From positions 12,498,731 to 12,562,730 of the forward strand of contig OU452225.1 in assembly GCA_911728455.2 (NCBI GenBank): a DNA stretch of 64,000 nt, in the 5' to 3' direction. The translations under genes were made by a program, and so were the position numbers. Positions 22,541 to 35,830 of this stretch are shown piece by piece. The stretch comes from Marthasterias glacialis (Eukaryota; Echinodermata; Asteroidea; Forcipulatida; Asteriidae). The notes under the pieces were generated by a model. The model was not told where the DNA came from and did not search any database. It saw only the letters and a list, made by a program, of their open reading frames with translations. Within the stretch, counting starts at the first letter, position 1, and each line of letters begins with the position of its first letter.

Positions 22541-23139
22541 TACAGAAATATGAAGTTTATGTCTGAGTGAAACACCGGTTCCGTCAAAAGTCAAGAAAAT
22601 AGCTTCTGAAAAAGGTACTCCTCAAAAAATCCAATACAAAACAATTAGTTTGTTTCATTGATAATAACTGTATCTGGAACATTGTAACAATTGCATTAGG
22701 AATCAAGAATATTATTATTTGTTGCCCCCTTACCCTAAAATATAGGGTAGTAACTACTGTATTATTATCTTTATTTATTCTGCCATCACAGATTTGTTGT
22801 ACATGTATGCTGATTTATTGAAAACTTGGGATGGAATCATATTATATGATTCTTCAAAAATAAATAATAAATTGCCCTTTTAAGCATGCAGACAACATTG
22901 GTAATTGTCAAAGGCCAGTATCCACACTTTATGTGACCCAACATAACACATGAAATAACAAGCCTGTCCTTGGAGTCACAAGAAAATAGTGAAAAACATC
23001 ATTACATGTTTTCACTGACATTTTCAAATATCACTCAGGTTTCCGACTCAAAAGCTATAAAGCATTTCAAGCAAAGATATTTCAAGGGAAGTTTTCCACC
23101 ATTATTATCTTTGGCCTTACACACCAATCAGAGCAGTGC

Positions 23140-23306
23140 TCATTTATGGTGTTTTACACCACCGCAGCCATGGTCTCCGCACGCGGGCGCGACACGACAC
23201 GCGCGTTTGCGCGTATATGTACCAATCAGCGTGGAGGATTCATAGTGCGTGTGCTTCGACGCGCGCGTGTGGCGGCCATAGTTGCGGTGGTGTAAACGCC
23301 CATGAA
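23140..23306. mobile_element. MITE with CpG-rich, GCGC-alternating core
   Basis: Left TTTTACACCACCGCAGCCATGG and right GGCCATAGTTGCGGTGGTGTAAA form an inverted repeat of about 22 bases. The core (23176-23270) has many CG steps and alternating purine-pyrimidine runs such as ACGCGCGCGTGTG. Confidence 0.6.
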
Positions 23307-25269
23307 AAAGCTTTTCGGATTAGTCTACAGGCCTTCCATGTAAGGTACATGTATGTACAAATCTGTGAACATTTATGTTTTCAATCGTACCAATGTTACG
23401 CACACCCTTTTAAATACATTATCTTTTATTGATTCAAATGATTCAAAGACATTAAGTGCACTATATGGCAACAGTTTTGTAATCATTATCGATACTGTAC
23501 ATATGGTGGATGTACTTGTACCTTCAATCTCTAAAGGCCATGCGGTTTTTTGATTGCCAATTTTATGGAGGTCGTTCACCACTTCCATCAGCCTCTAGTG
23601 ACTAGCTTAACCTGAAAAAAGGGCCTTGCTGCAAATAATTAGCCAAACAACCTTCCAGTGGGGTGACAGGGACAAGTTACAGCACAAACTCATCAGCAGA
23701 CAAAAGCTCTTTTTTCCCTCTTTTTTTTATCACTTCCTAGTGCTGTCTACATGCACTATTAGTCAACCTTGAACAGTCTCTCATCCACTGGGCACACAAA
23801 AAAAGCTTACGAACTTTGGAAGCCATTGAAGAGCAAACACACAAACCACTTTGTACTGTGAGGTCGTTTAAACAGCTAGATGTTAAGAATTTAGGGTGAA
23901 ATGTGGATAAAATGTCAGGAAGTGTGAGAATTTCTATAGTTTCTGTTTTAAAAACACACCTTGTTCCACTGCCATGTGTCTCATTTTGATATGATTATCG
24001 TGTACCCAGTAAAGGGGAGTAAGAACTTATGCCCTTTTACCGGGCACATAAAGTATTTCATCCCAGTATTAAAAGGACTTAAGCAATAAAATGACCCCAG
24101 ACATGAAAAATATGTTATCATTGTTAAATTTTTGTTGCTAGAATCAACCCAAAGACACGTTTTCCCATTCCCATGCAACATTTCTTTTTTTTTTTACAGT
24201 CGACCCTGCAATCTTTATATGAATAAGGGACCAGACTATTTCTCCTCACAGCCTCACTTTCATTCATACTAATTTGAATGCCACAAGATGGCTGCCATTT
24301 GAAAGGGGGAATAATAAAAATCCCTCAAGTGTTCAATCGTTTTTAATAAAAGTACACTGAATTTTGTTACTGTCCTTCAATTGCGGAATGATTGCAGAAT
24401 TGATCCAAGGGCCTAAACGTGATTACGCGATAATATGAAAATGTGATTATATGACAATTTCATTTTCAAGGACTCTCTGAGGCATTGTCCACCTGAAAGT
24501 CTGGCACACACTGTAAGACTTAGGTGTTGTGTGTGTAACGTATCGATAAAATATGACTATATTTCGCAGCATGAATAACAGCATTCATGCATGGCACAAT
24601 ATACATGTAGTATACATAAAATGATGAATCGTTATTTATTACTGTAAGGTAAACTAAAGACTTTCTTCAAGTAAGAATTTGATTGTGCGTGCTTCATTTA
24701 TGCTGGTTGTAGTTTTCTGAAATCACCAAATGTTCGTTTGTATGTCGGTTGTAATTTTGAAATGAAAATAAGCTTCCTAATTTTCGTTTGTATAAAATCA
24801 CTGTACAAATTGTACATAATGATGAGGATAAAATATACGAAATAAAAATATAAAAGTGTTTAAAAACAAAGCAGTGGATTGGTAAATAAATAAAAACTAA
24901 AACAAGGATGAGTTTGCGTTTCCATCCGAAAACTCACAAACTATCAAGTTGATATCAGTACCAACCCTACAGAGAAATATTTCAGAAATATTGTCAGAGT
25001 AATGAAAGTAGCATTTGAAGACCCTTCAAAGACTACCGTTGCTTATTTTGATTGCCACAATTGAAGCAAATCTGAGCAAAATCTCAATTTTTCTAAAGCA
25101 TGATCACCGAATTTGATGAAATTTTCACAGGTCCGTTGGATGGTGTGTTCACTGAAAACTATTGCGGACTGAAACGAATTGACTCTTCCACAAACCAAGG
25201 ATGTACTTTCACTTCATTCTTTCAAAGCATGTTGACCAAAGACCAGTGCCCAATACCTTGGAGCCCTTT
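23307..25269. other. No gene recognised
   Basis: AT-rich. GGGACCAGACTATTTCTCC near 24229 belongs to a small dispersed motif also seen near 29613 and 40164. Confidence 0.45.
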
Positions 25270-25440
25270 CAGCAGGCAATAGCGCTAACAAAAATAGTGC
25301 TACACAAAAATAAGCAGGAAACCAATTGCAAACTGTATGTTTTACATGGTATTTTTTTGCTGATAATCTTTTTCTGGTAAGCACAATTATTTGGTGCTTT
25401 GCTAATTTTTGTTCTGAAACAGATCTTGAAAATTTACAGT
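25270..25440. repeat. Palindromic MITE, degraded copy
   Basis: AAATAAGCAGGAAACCAATTGCAAACTG and TTTTTTTGCTGATAATC...CTGGTAAGCACAATTATTTGGTGC match the core of the family at 10241, with worn ends. Confidence 0.5.
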
Positions 25441-28400
25441 ATTTTTGACCACTGGAGGGCTTGTGTGAACCAAACTTACAAGTAACACGGACTGTTTTTC
25501 CTTTGTTGTTATTATATTAATATATGTTTGGCCATTGACACCAGAAAGCAACATACTTGGCAGACAAAATATGATAAAACTGTAACTATGATGCTAGTAA
25601 ATTAGCCATTGAAAGCGCCCTCGTGCAGTAAAAGACACAGTCAATGGGGTACTGGATGATTGATTTATTATGTATTAAAATAGTCCATCATCCTTTTTTT
25701 TATCTGTTGTTCATAACGGGCGAGCACTGAAAAGGTTGCAGCCATTCCACGAAGGTGAACAAATGCACATGAACAGGATATTGATAATGTTAATGTAATT
25801 GCCATGCTTTATGCTTTATGCTCTAACACTGTGTACTGTATGCAAGTTGTAACCGATAAATTGTGCATAAATGTGCATTTACACACAGTGTACATCACGT
25901 CTGGTTTTTGCGCAATTATCTATTCAGGCTCAACATTTACATTACAGACTGTGCACTGTGCACTGTGCACTGTTCGCCCCGATTCCACGCATGATACATG
26001 TAGATAAAAATCAGTCTGGTTGCCTTTTCAGGCCAGAGGACAATGTTGGCACCAACTATAAGTTTACAAATGCCAGACATCCTTGCAATGGGCAGCCAGC
26101 CATCCTGGTGAGTTTTTGTTGAACTCGCCCCAGGTTGTCCAGCTGATGTCCTTGGTTACTTTAAATCATCAGTAGTTGGTGATGAATCAAATCAAGGTGG
26201 ACATTGTGCAACCAGTTTTATATGCAAAGGGTTTTAAGTGAGGCCACACAAAAACAAAAATATGTTTCATGGGCATGATTAATTAAGCTATAAGATTTGA
26301 ATAATAACGATAAAAAAGAAAACTATGAAAGCTAACTTTTTACAAATTTAAATACCTGAGCCCCGCAAAATAAATTGATATTTTGATGGTTTTCCACGAA
26401 TGCCTACATTTACCTGTACTTTTGTTAACTTGATCAGGACCAAAAATCCCTGAGAACAATGTTTGTGACAACCATCCAAAACTGTCAAGTTCATATTCTG
26501 TTTTTAGGCCACCAATAAATGTTAACGCCGTAAGTCTTTGCATAGAATTGAATTGAGATAATAAACCTGTATAATTTATTTCACAAAACAGCAATTCCAA
26601 AGAGCAACATTGGAGTCAATGTGTCCCTTTAAGACGTCAACAAGCTTAAACAGCGCCCTCTCCGAGGTCAAAAGAAAACCTCTCATTGCCTTGTGTTTTT
26701 TAGTGGAACGTAGACACATGACACGTTTCCATTATTTGTCCTCAGCAATGGTGGCATATGCGAGGGGTCTATTATTCCCCGTACAGCCAGCCTGTTCACC
26801 CGCAAATGCAAGGAAACTGAATGCAACAATATCTTCTACAAGTACATTGTACTTGTAAATCAGATATTACACCATCCTCTTTAAGAAGTTCAAGTACAAT
26901 CGCACTCCTTAACTTGTTGGAGTGCGAAAATTAGCCCTCCTTTAAACTGTACGCGATTTTATCTACATTAGTTTTTTGGGGAAATAAAAACTAATAATAC
27001 GCACAGTCAGGAAATGAACTTGGTGATGTGGCAATTATTCGCTTCGATCATGTAACAAAAAACAAAAATCTGCCAATGTAATCCTGCCATCTTGCACGCG
27101 TATGAATCGTCAGGGGTACTTTCATGCTTAAGTTAAACATTAGAACAGTCAGATTTCAAAAAATGTTTTAAATTCAGTTTTTAGACTACTGTGTGAAGTT
27201 TGGTTCTGAGGATTGCACAGAGCTCTTCTCAATTATTTGAGGGGAGCAGTTCAGCTCTCCTCGTAATTTCTTAAAATGAAGGACCCAGTTTACAGTCTAT
27301 ACAAGCTTTAGATAAATCGAAGCAAAATATAAAGAAACATTTCATCAATTTTATTTAGAAAACAAACTACAACAATGAATATTTACAATAATTTTAGTCA
27401 GGATCAATTTGGTCCGAAAGTGTCGGCAAATAAACCAAATATTTTAGCGGTTGGTTGTCGCAACTGTAAATGTCATGCTATGAAAATCATTTTGTCTAAT
27501 AAAAAAAAAAATTCACTGTATATGCGCCCCAAAATTTATCATCAAATATTTTTAACCATTTTTGAAAGAATTTGTTTTTTTCATCGGGTCTAGCCACTGC
27601 CTCTCTGTTCAATCAGCACAAGAAATTAATAAACCATTCCCTGAAAAAGTGTTCTAGTCCTCAGACAACCAGTCTAAAATCCGCTCGGACAAGAATACCG
27701 TGGAGAAAAAAACCTCACAAAAATAAATCGATACAAACAGAGTGACCACGCCACGAAATCCTAATATTGACTTCTGAAATGTCAAAATAAGAATGTATGG
27801 GATGAAGTTACAGAAAATGGAGAAGGAAAAAATACCCGGCATAATCTTACTCTTCAAGACGTATCAAGGAGGTTTTTTCAGCGGTGCTCACAGAGCCAAA
27901 ACAGGGCGATATGATTACTCGGGGGGATTCCAACTTGCTTTGTCTGTTAGCATTTCATAAACCATCAATCCAAGCAATGTTTTCCCGAGCCAGGAAGAAA
28001 TCCCCAGGCGCCTTGGCTAGAGTACATAAGGCAGGCAGGTGTGTTAACAAGTGTTCTAGTTTTCTAAAGCAGAGCTGGACGATTTATCTTGCATTGACTT
28101 GACAGTTTCACCTACTTCCCGTAAGGTAATTACTTAAAGATGGGAGTAAGAGTGTGGTCGATTAGTCTAGGTAGTTAATTAGGAATTGGCTATCAATCAG
28201 AACGTATCTTGTTCGAGGGAAATTAATTAGTACCTGAAACTGTGTGACTTTTGTAATTAAAGTTAGGGCACTTTTTTTCTTCTTTTGTTTTTACTTTTGA
28301 AGAGCGTTACCCATCCCATACTTCTTGTGTCCAGGAAACGTACAATGTATCGAGGTATTAATCTATTGGTTTTTGAAAGAATAACCTCATTTCCAACCAT

Positions 28401-28555
28401 CCTCTCGTTTCCAGTTAAAACACTCCACCCAACCAACCGGTGAAAATTTCATCGACCTTTGTGGTCACGTTTTGTAGTGAAAACAGTTTGTATTGAAAAC
28501 AGTTCGTAATATAAATATACCGTACCTTCTTATTTTGAATGCAGCAATCAAAACA
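25441..28555. other. No gene recognised
   Basis: Long AT-rich stretch. I find no exon with both an open frame and clear splice sites. A short GTGCACTGTGCACTGTGCACTG repeat lies near 25950-25972. Confidence 0.45.
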
Positions 28556-28715
28556 GGGCTGGATTTACACGGAGGCCATGGCCTCTGTTGCCCTGGTCTT
28601 GGCCTTGGTGCCCCCTTCAAAGGTTTCCCACAGACTTTTCCCAATGGAAAAGCCCTTTCTTCAATGTGAAAATGGCCTTGCCCTCTCAAAGATGAAATTT
28701 CAGACCTTGAAACAT
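28556..28715 (+). repeat. Dispersed repeat, subfamily B, intact
   Basis: GGATTTACACGGAGGCCATGG, TTGCCCTGGTCTTGGCC, TTGGTGCCCCCTTCAAAGG and AAGATGAAATTTCAGACC define subfamily B. Confidence 0.6.
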
Positions 28716-28748
28716 CCTATAGTTTTCGATAAACACACCATCAAATCA

Positions 28749-29008
28749 ACCTGTGACAATTTCATCACATTTGGTGGCCATTGTTTAAGTGAAATTTTGT
28801 CAGGGATTTTGTGGATGTTCAGCGTACGCTCTCATGTCAAAATTTCATCACATTTGGTGGCCACTGTTTTAGTGAAATTTTGTCAGGGATTTTGTGGATG
28901 TTCAACGTACGCTCTCATGTCAACCTGTGAAAATTTCACCACATTTGGTGGCCTGTTAGTGAAATTTTGCCAGGGATTTTGTGGATGTTCAACGTAAGCT
29001 CTCATTTT
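28749..29008 (+). repeat. Three tandem units of about 80-90 bp
   Basis: CCTGTGACAATTTCATCAC, TTTGGTGGCCA, AGTGAAATTTTGTCAGGG and GTGGATGTTCAACGTACGC recur three times, the third slightly shortened. A related piece is at 28425-28480. Confidence 0.8.
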
Positions 29009-30127
29009 GATTGCGGCAATCAAAATAAGCAATGGTTGTTCAAATGCTATTTTTTCGACTCGATTTTTCTTTTCCCCAGTGGAGGATTGGCACTGGTGTC
29101 AGGGTTTGACCACTGATGAGCCAGCAGGACCAGTTTTCTTCACTCGTCCCTCAGCTTTTTCACCAGTCCGAAACATGTCCCATGTACATAGGGATTTTTA
29201 TTTTATTTATTTATTTATTTATTTGATATCCAACAGCAGTGACCTGCCACTTACAGGAATCATTTCATAAAAACAAATATTAAAAAAAAAAAAACAATAA
29301 AAGAAATATTAAAAAAGTGATCTCCAAAGGACGCTTACACTGAATCAGCCAGTTGGATCACTTGGATATATAATTTTGACTGGCCCTCAGGTGTTTGAAC
29401 TAGCATCTGGCCAGCAGACCACTGTTAAGGGGGATAGCTGGGTATGAAACAACATTCACCCCTCTGGCTTTGTGGTGGTTTTCTTTGCTCCGATCCAGAC
29501 ATTATTGATCTCTATCATTAGACATTTATCACGCTGCACTCATCTCTGATTAATTCCCTGTATTCAGCGGGAATCAATGACCCCTGACTCGCGCTACAAA
29601 GAAGAGAGGCCAGACTATTTTCCCTTTCGGCCTCTTTCTCAGTTGAAGGAAAATGAACTGGCTGTGAAGGTTTCTTGTTTTGGTTCTTCATTTGAAATAA
29701 TAATAATAATAATAATAAAATAATAAAACCATTTGTTTAATCCATTAATTTAATAACACATGTACAAACAATAATTGTACATATGTTTTGACCTCGGTTT
29801 AATTTGTTCTGATGTTTTGCCCTGTTTGACAACATGCGGTAAGTTGTTCCCGACAGCAGCAAATTGGAAAGAGCAGGAATAATGAGACGTAGTTTTAATA
29901 ACCAGGGGGAGTCAAAATAGGTTTATGGGTAAACTGATAGAGCACAGATTTCAAGCTGGTTGTACTCCCGAACTAAAAATCGATGTTCGATAAACAGGGG
30001 CTATGCTATATGTAAAAACTAGAACTTTTCTTGCCCGTATCAACAACCAGAGCAAATCGTGGAGATTTGGTGTTCTGAATTCACGTCAGCGAGTCCTGGT
30101 GATAACTCCAGCAGCAGAGTTTTACGT
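29009..30127. other. No gene; ATTT and AAT microsatellites
   Basis: An (ATTT)n run at about 29200-29225 and (AAT)n at about 29698-29717. The segment after 29225 resembles a worn retroelement 3' end. Confidence 0.45.
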
Positions 30128-30278
30128 TTCAAGTTCAGGCCATGGCCTCTTTTGCCCTGGTCTTGGCCTTGGTGCCCCTTCAAAGGTTTCACATCTACTT
30201 TAAGTCTTTCCAATGGCAATGCCCTTAGCAAAATGAAAATAGCTTTGCCCTCTCCAAGATGAAATTCCATGCCTGCAT
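30128..30278 (+). repeat. Dispersed repeat, subfamily B
   Basis: AGGCCATGGCCTCTTTTGCC, GTCTTGGCCTTGGTGCCCC, TTCAAAGGTTTC and CCAAGATGAAATTCC match the copy at 28556. Confidence 0.6.
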
Positions 30279-30366
30279 TTTACTCATTTGAATATCAGGT
30301 AATCCATCTAGTCAGCTGTAACATGCATCCGTATCTCCTTGAATTTTTTAATTTTAATTTTTTGGT

Positions 30367-30389
30367 GGGGGGGGGGGGGGGGGGGGGGG
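30367..30389 (+). repeat. Poly-G run of 23 bases
   Basis: An uninterrupted G homopolymer. The exact length may be unreliable. Confidence 0.85.
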
Positions 30390-30399
30390 ATGGGAGATG

Positions 30400-32111
30400 C
30401 GATACTAAAATCACTTTTAATATATTCTCCTCTTTATGTAAATGACCTTATCCTGGGGGGCGTCTTTCACACAGAAACCTTGCCCGTAGCTGTAGATCAT
30501 TACTCACAATTACCAGCGCAATAAATAACGTCAGTACAGTCACAAGATCTTTGTGAAATGCTGGAATATAATATGCACACTTGGGAGCTGATCCCTCTAA
30601 CATGCCACAAGGAAGTCTAAACTGAAGCTGTAAAAGGTCCTTGCTCTACGGTTTCCCCGGGATTTTCTCTTTTTTTTTTTGAATTTTTTATGGGTTGATC
30701 CAAAGCTTGCAACGCCTGCAACCATAAAGCTAAACATTTCTCATTATTATTTGTGTTTTTTGTACACCGATGTGTGTTAAAGCCCCAGCTCAACATTGGT
30801 AAACTGACTATAAATGCTTCCGTTCTTTGCACTAATCAATGTAATAAAACCAACCTGTGAAAATGTCGGCACATTTTGTTGTTTCATTAGCAAGAAAATG
30901 TCAGCGAGAGGCCAGTTCATATTCTATGTATTAGCAGCGGGTACCACAACGATGTCAATAGTATAATTTGCATCGAGGATAGAAAATATTATCTGTGTTT
31001 TACTCATACCCCAATGTATCCTAATCACTGTATACTTATTAACTTCTATTAACATAAACATTTCTTCCCCATCTTCTTCACAAGTTACCTGTCTTAAAAA
31101 ACACATTGAGCTGATAGTTTCACTTTACTTCAATCATTAACACTGTAAATGGGGAAGACTGCAATGCAACTGTATTTGTTCAAATGTTTTGTAGCAAGTT
31201 GTAATGTTGTAATGGATCGTTGGTTGTTTCCCATGAATCATTCTGCCGGTATAATCCATTCCAATTGTACTTCACTTTTTCCTTTCAAAGGAAGATACAA
31301 AATTGGTCACAGCACCATTTCGGCGCTCTTAAAATTCAAGTCACTTTTTCCCGTAAGCTTAATTTGAGCAAGATAGACGAATTTAATAAACATTTCTTCA
31401 AAGCATGCCTGTAACTTCACCTGGCAAAGGACAAGGCCACTTGCAATTTAACAAAAAAAAAGTGGGAAGGAGTAATCTCCCGATAACAAATCACAGTGTT
31501 ACTACATGTATCTACAAACGCTGAAGGTCAAAACTAATAAATTATTTTTTGCTGTTGAAAATAAAATATGTTGTATAATCAACATTTTTGAGATGGAATG
31601 TCAAGGATAATATAAATGACCGTGATGAAACTTTCCAAATATGTGTTCACTTTGAGAGAGTTTTTCGAAGAAATTGTCAGCCTTTAGCAGTAAACAAACC
31701 TATCAGTCTGTCAAAAAAAAAGAGACTTCTCTATGTTACAACATCCCTTTTCCGATAACCCCTCGTGATCTACATGCTAAGGTTAGGGTGAGCCTTAGGG
31801 TTAGGATTAAGATTAGGATTAGAATTAGGAAAATACATGAGGGGTGTCGGAACATAGGGATGTCAGACACAAAGATATATAACAAAAAATCTCATGTCAT
31901 ATCAACGGTCTCCAGTAGCAACAACAAATACTGAATATCTTCATAGAAAAAAAAAAAGGTCAGACTATTTTTTTTTTTTTTCCGGGCCTGAATTTGGTTC
32001 ATAGCCGATAGATTTGAATAGGAGAAACAAAAAAATATACAAGATGACTGCTACCTGATAAAGTTCCATATCACCCCCTTTAAAGCAAAATACATCAGAA
32101 GTAGTCCTTAC
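30400..32111. other. No gene; would be intronic if the 32112 exon is real
   Basis: AT-rich with a poly-T run at about 31969-31982. No acceptor-exon-donor set was recognised. Confidence 0.4.
31781..31830 (+). repeat. Degenerate telomere-like repeat
   Basis: GGTTAGGGTGAGCC, TTAGGGTTAGGATTAAG and ATTAGGATTAGAATTAGG are variants of TTAGGG, more decayed than the run at 8683. Confidence 0.55.
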
Positions 32112-32276
32112 CGCTGATCTGGACCGAATCACTTGGCGATGCATCTGTCGGAGAACTATCTCCGGAGAGTTTGTGTACTCCTCTTCCTCTAAGACGAAAT
32201 CTTCCCGATGCCTATTCCTGATAGATTTCAATCCCTCCCGAGACCCTACCGACCACGATCGCTGCGAGTGACACAT
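32112..32276 (-). CDS. 5' coding exon (55 residues, unknown gene)
   Basis: From the ATG at 32276 the minus strand codes 55 residues starting MCHSQRSWSVGSREG and ending RSRSA, then GTAAGGAC, a strong splice donor at 32104-32111. The phase is 0. An in-frame TAA lies about 45 bases upstream. The peptide has a basic N-terminal half, an acidic patch (LEEEEY) and an R/Q-rich end. It shows no signal peptide or recognised domain. The frame stays open past the donor to 31965, but that extension is hydrophobic, ends in a lysine run from a poly-T tract and looks intronic. The upstream 1.6 kb (32277-33900) is comparatively rich in CG dinucleotides and could be a promoter. Confidence 0.55.
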
Positions 32277-33910
32277 GACTGCCTGCAGACCTGTTTTCCT
32301 CTCGTCTCGATGACTAAACTGTGTTTACAAGTTACTCGTGGCTAGCCATTGTTGATGAGGCATATTTTTTTTTTTTCTGTGTGTCCCAGACGAAAAACTA
32401 CATCACCGGAATAAGGTTAATTCCTGGAAGTTGCCTCGACGAACGACACTATTTCTGATGCTGCTGATGACAACGGAATCCTCGTTTGAGCTCTTACCGC
32501 TCAGAAAGAGAAAAATGCATCAGCACTGTAGAGATGATACTTTCTGGTCACCCTGATGGAAACATCATCACTCTCTGAGTTCTCAATTTTCAGACCTGCC
32601 TCTCTGTAGCAGGACGACGCATTTCCCATCCTCAAAACATCCCCGTTCATCCGAGTTCACAAAATTACCTCTGAATTCAGTAATGATGTCTTCTTTTGTC
32701 CCTTGTGAAAGCCCGGAGGGAGGGACACGGTGAAAGCAACATCACAGTCCAAGACCTCATTTCTTAAAGTTCCTTGCTGTGACTAAAGATTTTTGTTTAC
32801 CTCCGATGAACACAACATCAACATCAACCCTGCATCTGCGCTGCAGAAGACTTTCACCGTCCCTTGTGAAACAGCTTTATTGTCAGTGCCCCCGATTCCT
32901 TAAAGTTACATATCCATTTTTCTTTTTCTTTTTTCTAAAGTGTGTGTGAACCGTTCCGTTACGGATCGTCAACAATTCCTTGAAGTCTAACAATAAACTG
33001 CTCTCATATTGACATCCCAACAGCGACTTTCACAAAGGCCGTAGTGACAAGCGTCTCGATCAAGATCATTGTGTCACTGAGACGTTTAGTCTCGGGTTAA
33101 TTTTCTCCGTCCCTCTCCGTTTATTATTCATGCGGTTTATCACTGAACAGAGATTGTATGATGGGTGTTGGATTTTCCAAAGTCGATGCCACGCATGGGG
33201 CTTACAATCAAGCCTGGGACTCACCAAAGCTGACCACTTATAATAAATTAACCTCTTTTCTGTGCGTAAAACAAAGTGCCTTAGCAAACACTTTTTAAAG
33301 TTGCCTTCTCTTCTGGAAGATTTCAATCTTGGATGTGGCTAAAGCGCGGTTCAAAACAAGAGACAACCGCAGTTGCTGGCTTGCTTAAAATGCAGGCTGT
33401 GTGCCTTGGAGAGTAGCATCATTCACATTAGACCGGTTATCTAAGGGTTGTTTTTTCCGCTCAGTATCTTAAACCATAACAATTGCAGCGAACACATTTC
33501 CAAACTCACGGAATTTCAAGTGCAATGGCAAACACAGCGTGTACTGTTCTTGAAAAGCCTGTAGGCAAGTCCGACCCCCTTCGTGATTAACCATTTCCGT
33601 AGAGAAGTTGACCGATGTTTCATGTACATTACATGCATGCTCTGACAGAGGCCATTTGGGAGACGAACGTCGGAGCGCTGCTTGTTTCATCTTCAAGCCC
33701 GGTGAGTACTCAAGACGGCTGAAGTTGCTGATTAAACCAAGTGTGCCCTACTCATGTTAAACTCACAATGGTTTATGCGCATGCCTTAATCTCACTCCAC
33801 CCTTCAACTCTGAAGACACAGCTTGACAAATACTTATCCTTTAAAATCCAAAGACGTAATATTCCACAAGTTGAGCTGATGCACGTACAAGTGGTTACTC
33901 TGAAGGTGAG
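32277..33910. promoter_or_regulatory. Possible bidirectional promoter region
   Basis: It lies upstream of the minus-strand exon at 32112-32276. It has more CG dinucleotides than its surroundings. On the plus strand GCCCG followed by GTGAGTACT (33702) and CTGAAG followed by GTGAGTAAG (33906) are two good donors, which could end non-coding exons of a plus-strand transcript. There is no clear coding frame on the plus strand. Confidence 0.25.
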
Positions 33911-34814
33911 TAAGAGCGGAGGTCCGTTAGCCACCGTCGGCGATCTCTTTGCTTTTTTCGTTCAAATAACCTCCAGGAGATATGCGAACTGCGGACGAAT
34001 CCGAGCAGGACAGAAACTCTACACTGACCAGAAAATGGAGAGACCACGAGAGAGAGAGATGGAAAAAAAAAAAGCACTTCACTCTCGTGAGAATAGTTTC
34101 CAGGGTCCCTCATTGGCTGAGGGACGTCAAGATTCCATCGGAAAATGCCAAGGCATTTGCATGTCATTACAGTCAGCTCATTGATTGGTTGTTAACACCA
34201 CAGGCAATACTGCTGAACTGCCTCAAGAAAAAAATTCATACTCCGAAAAGAACTCACCGATAAACACTGACTGTGTCTCACTCCATAATGGGTTAAATTT
34301 ATCAGTTTAAACCACCCCTGTGTTCCAAATCATGCCTCCAGTCCCAGTCAACGGGAAGAAGAAGAAAAAAAAGAGAGAATCGACTTTGCGTATAGTTGTT
34401 AAAGTAAAGACAGACGCTGGCAGACCATCATTATCATTATGGCAACGTTGAAATGGGTATGAGCTGGTTTACTTTTTGCCCAGAGGGTCTGTTTACATAA
34501 GAACACACATACAATGCATGACTGAGTGAGTTGAATGATTACGACAATGCTGACCAAATCATCAGATCTTTAGATAAATATTAATTGAAAACTGTGACAG
34601 TGCAAGCATAATTCGCCATACAGACCTAATATTAAAGGTACCACTTTGGCTTTTGGAAGAGTAAATTCATCCCAATCCTCCAGTTTTCGATGAACACACC
34701 ATCCAACCAACTTAAGAAATTTGTGACAAATTAGGTGATCAAGTTTCTTGAGAAAAGACAAGAGTATCGGTGAATATATATTCTCATGGGGCTTTGAACA
34801 AATTCACATGTAAT

Positions 34815-34955
34815 ACTTTGTTGTTCTAAGGGCAAGGCGGTATTTCCATACACGTAGCTGAAGGGCAACACATTTCTAACTTGAACATTTCAAAGGGCAC
34901 CAAGGCAATGACCAGGGGCTCGGCGGCAACTGCCTCCGTTGCCTCTGTGAGGTAT
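34815..34955 (-). repeat. 'GCCCCTTGAAATG' dispersed repeat copy
   Basis: On the plus strand ACATTTCAAAGGGCACC and AAGGCAATGACCAGGGGC show an inverted copy. Confidence 0.6.
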
Positions 34956-35744
34956 CCGGTATTGGGCAAATCAAAAAAAAAATTAAGTTATAGGGAACCA
35001 TTTTCTTACAAAATGTGTTTCAGACAGAAATATTTTTCAGGATATTTGGTACTTGGTATCAAGTTTACAAATGTGATGCCCCCATGCCTAAACCAGGTAC
35101 TTCCTTTCAAAACTGGGTTTATAGATGGCAAGAATGGTTTTCAAACAACACCTGTAAGACGTACAGTGTGTAAGATGCATGAATCTCAATTACTGTAGAA
35201 TGTTCAAGACATCCCTTCTCATTGGTATCACGGCTGATGTTCCGAACGTCTTCAATTTTAATGTGATTTCGCTATTTCCGAGAACTGCCTCATTTTGGCA
35301 AGGGGTGTCACAATGTCACCTTTCTCACTCAGGCCTGATGTGTACATCGTTTGTGTAAAGTGCAAGTCAGTTTTGCATTGATAAAAGGCACCTCCAGCGA
35401 CTTAACTAGGGTAAATTTTTAGGGGGCACAAGGGGGTGGGGCACAAGATGGGGCACCATTTTTCCTAGGGGGCCACTTTTGGCCAACTAAATCTGTAGTA
35501 TTTTTCCTAGACCAGCCTCTTGTCAGCACTCTTCTGAGTGTTGAGGTAAACAAAATACATTGTCTATGTGTAAATAATACAAAATAGTTTTAAAAACATT
35601 GAAATTACTACATAAAAGCTCATAAATGTATCATTTTGTTCTGGCAATTTTTAATCTAAAAAGTCCAGATTTCAAATGGGAGTAGGGCACAGATATCAGT
35701 TGGGGGGGCCCGTGCCCCCCCCCCCCTTAGTTACACCACTGGCA

Positions 35745-35830
35745 CTGGAAAATTTCAAGGGGCGTCAAGGCAAAGACCAGGGGCATGGGGGCTTGCCTTG
35801 TTGCTTTTGTGAACTATCAGGGATGCATAC
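35745..35830 (-). repeat. Dispersed repeat fragment
   Basis: AAATTTCAAGGGGCGTCAAGG and CAAAGACCAGGGGCATGG are an inverted partial copy. A C-run and the tail of another repeat lie just before it (35703-35727). Confidence 0.5.

Noticed and set aside
28539-28997. 152-codon plus-strand frame
   Set aside because: It spans a dispersed repeat and three tandem units; repetition of the unit gives the repeated peptide.
33741-34184. 147-codon plus-strand frame
   Set aside because: No recognisable domain; a good splice donor (33906) falls in the middle of it, so if anything only a non-coding exon is plausible.
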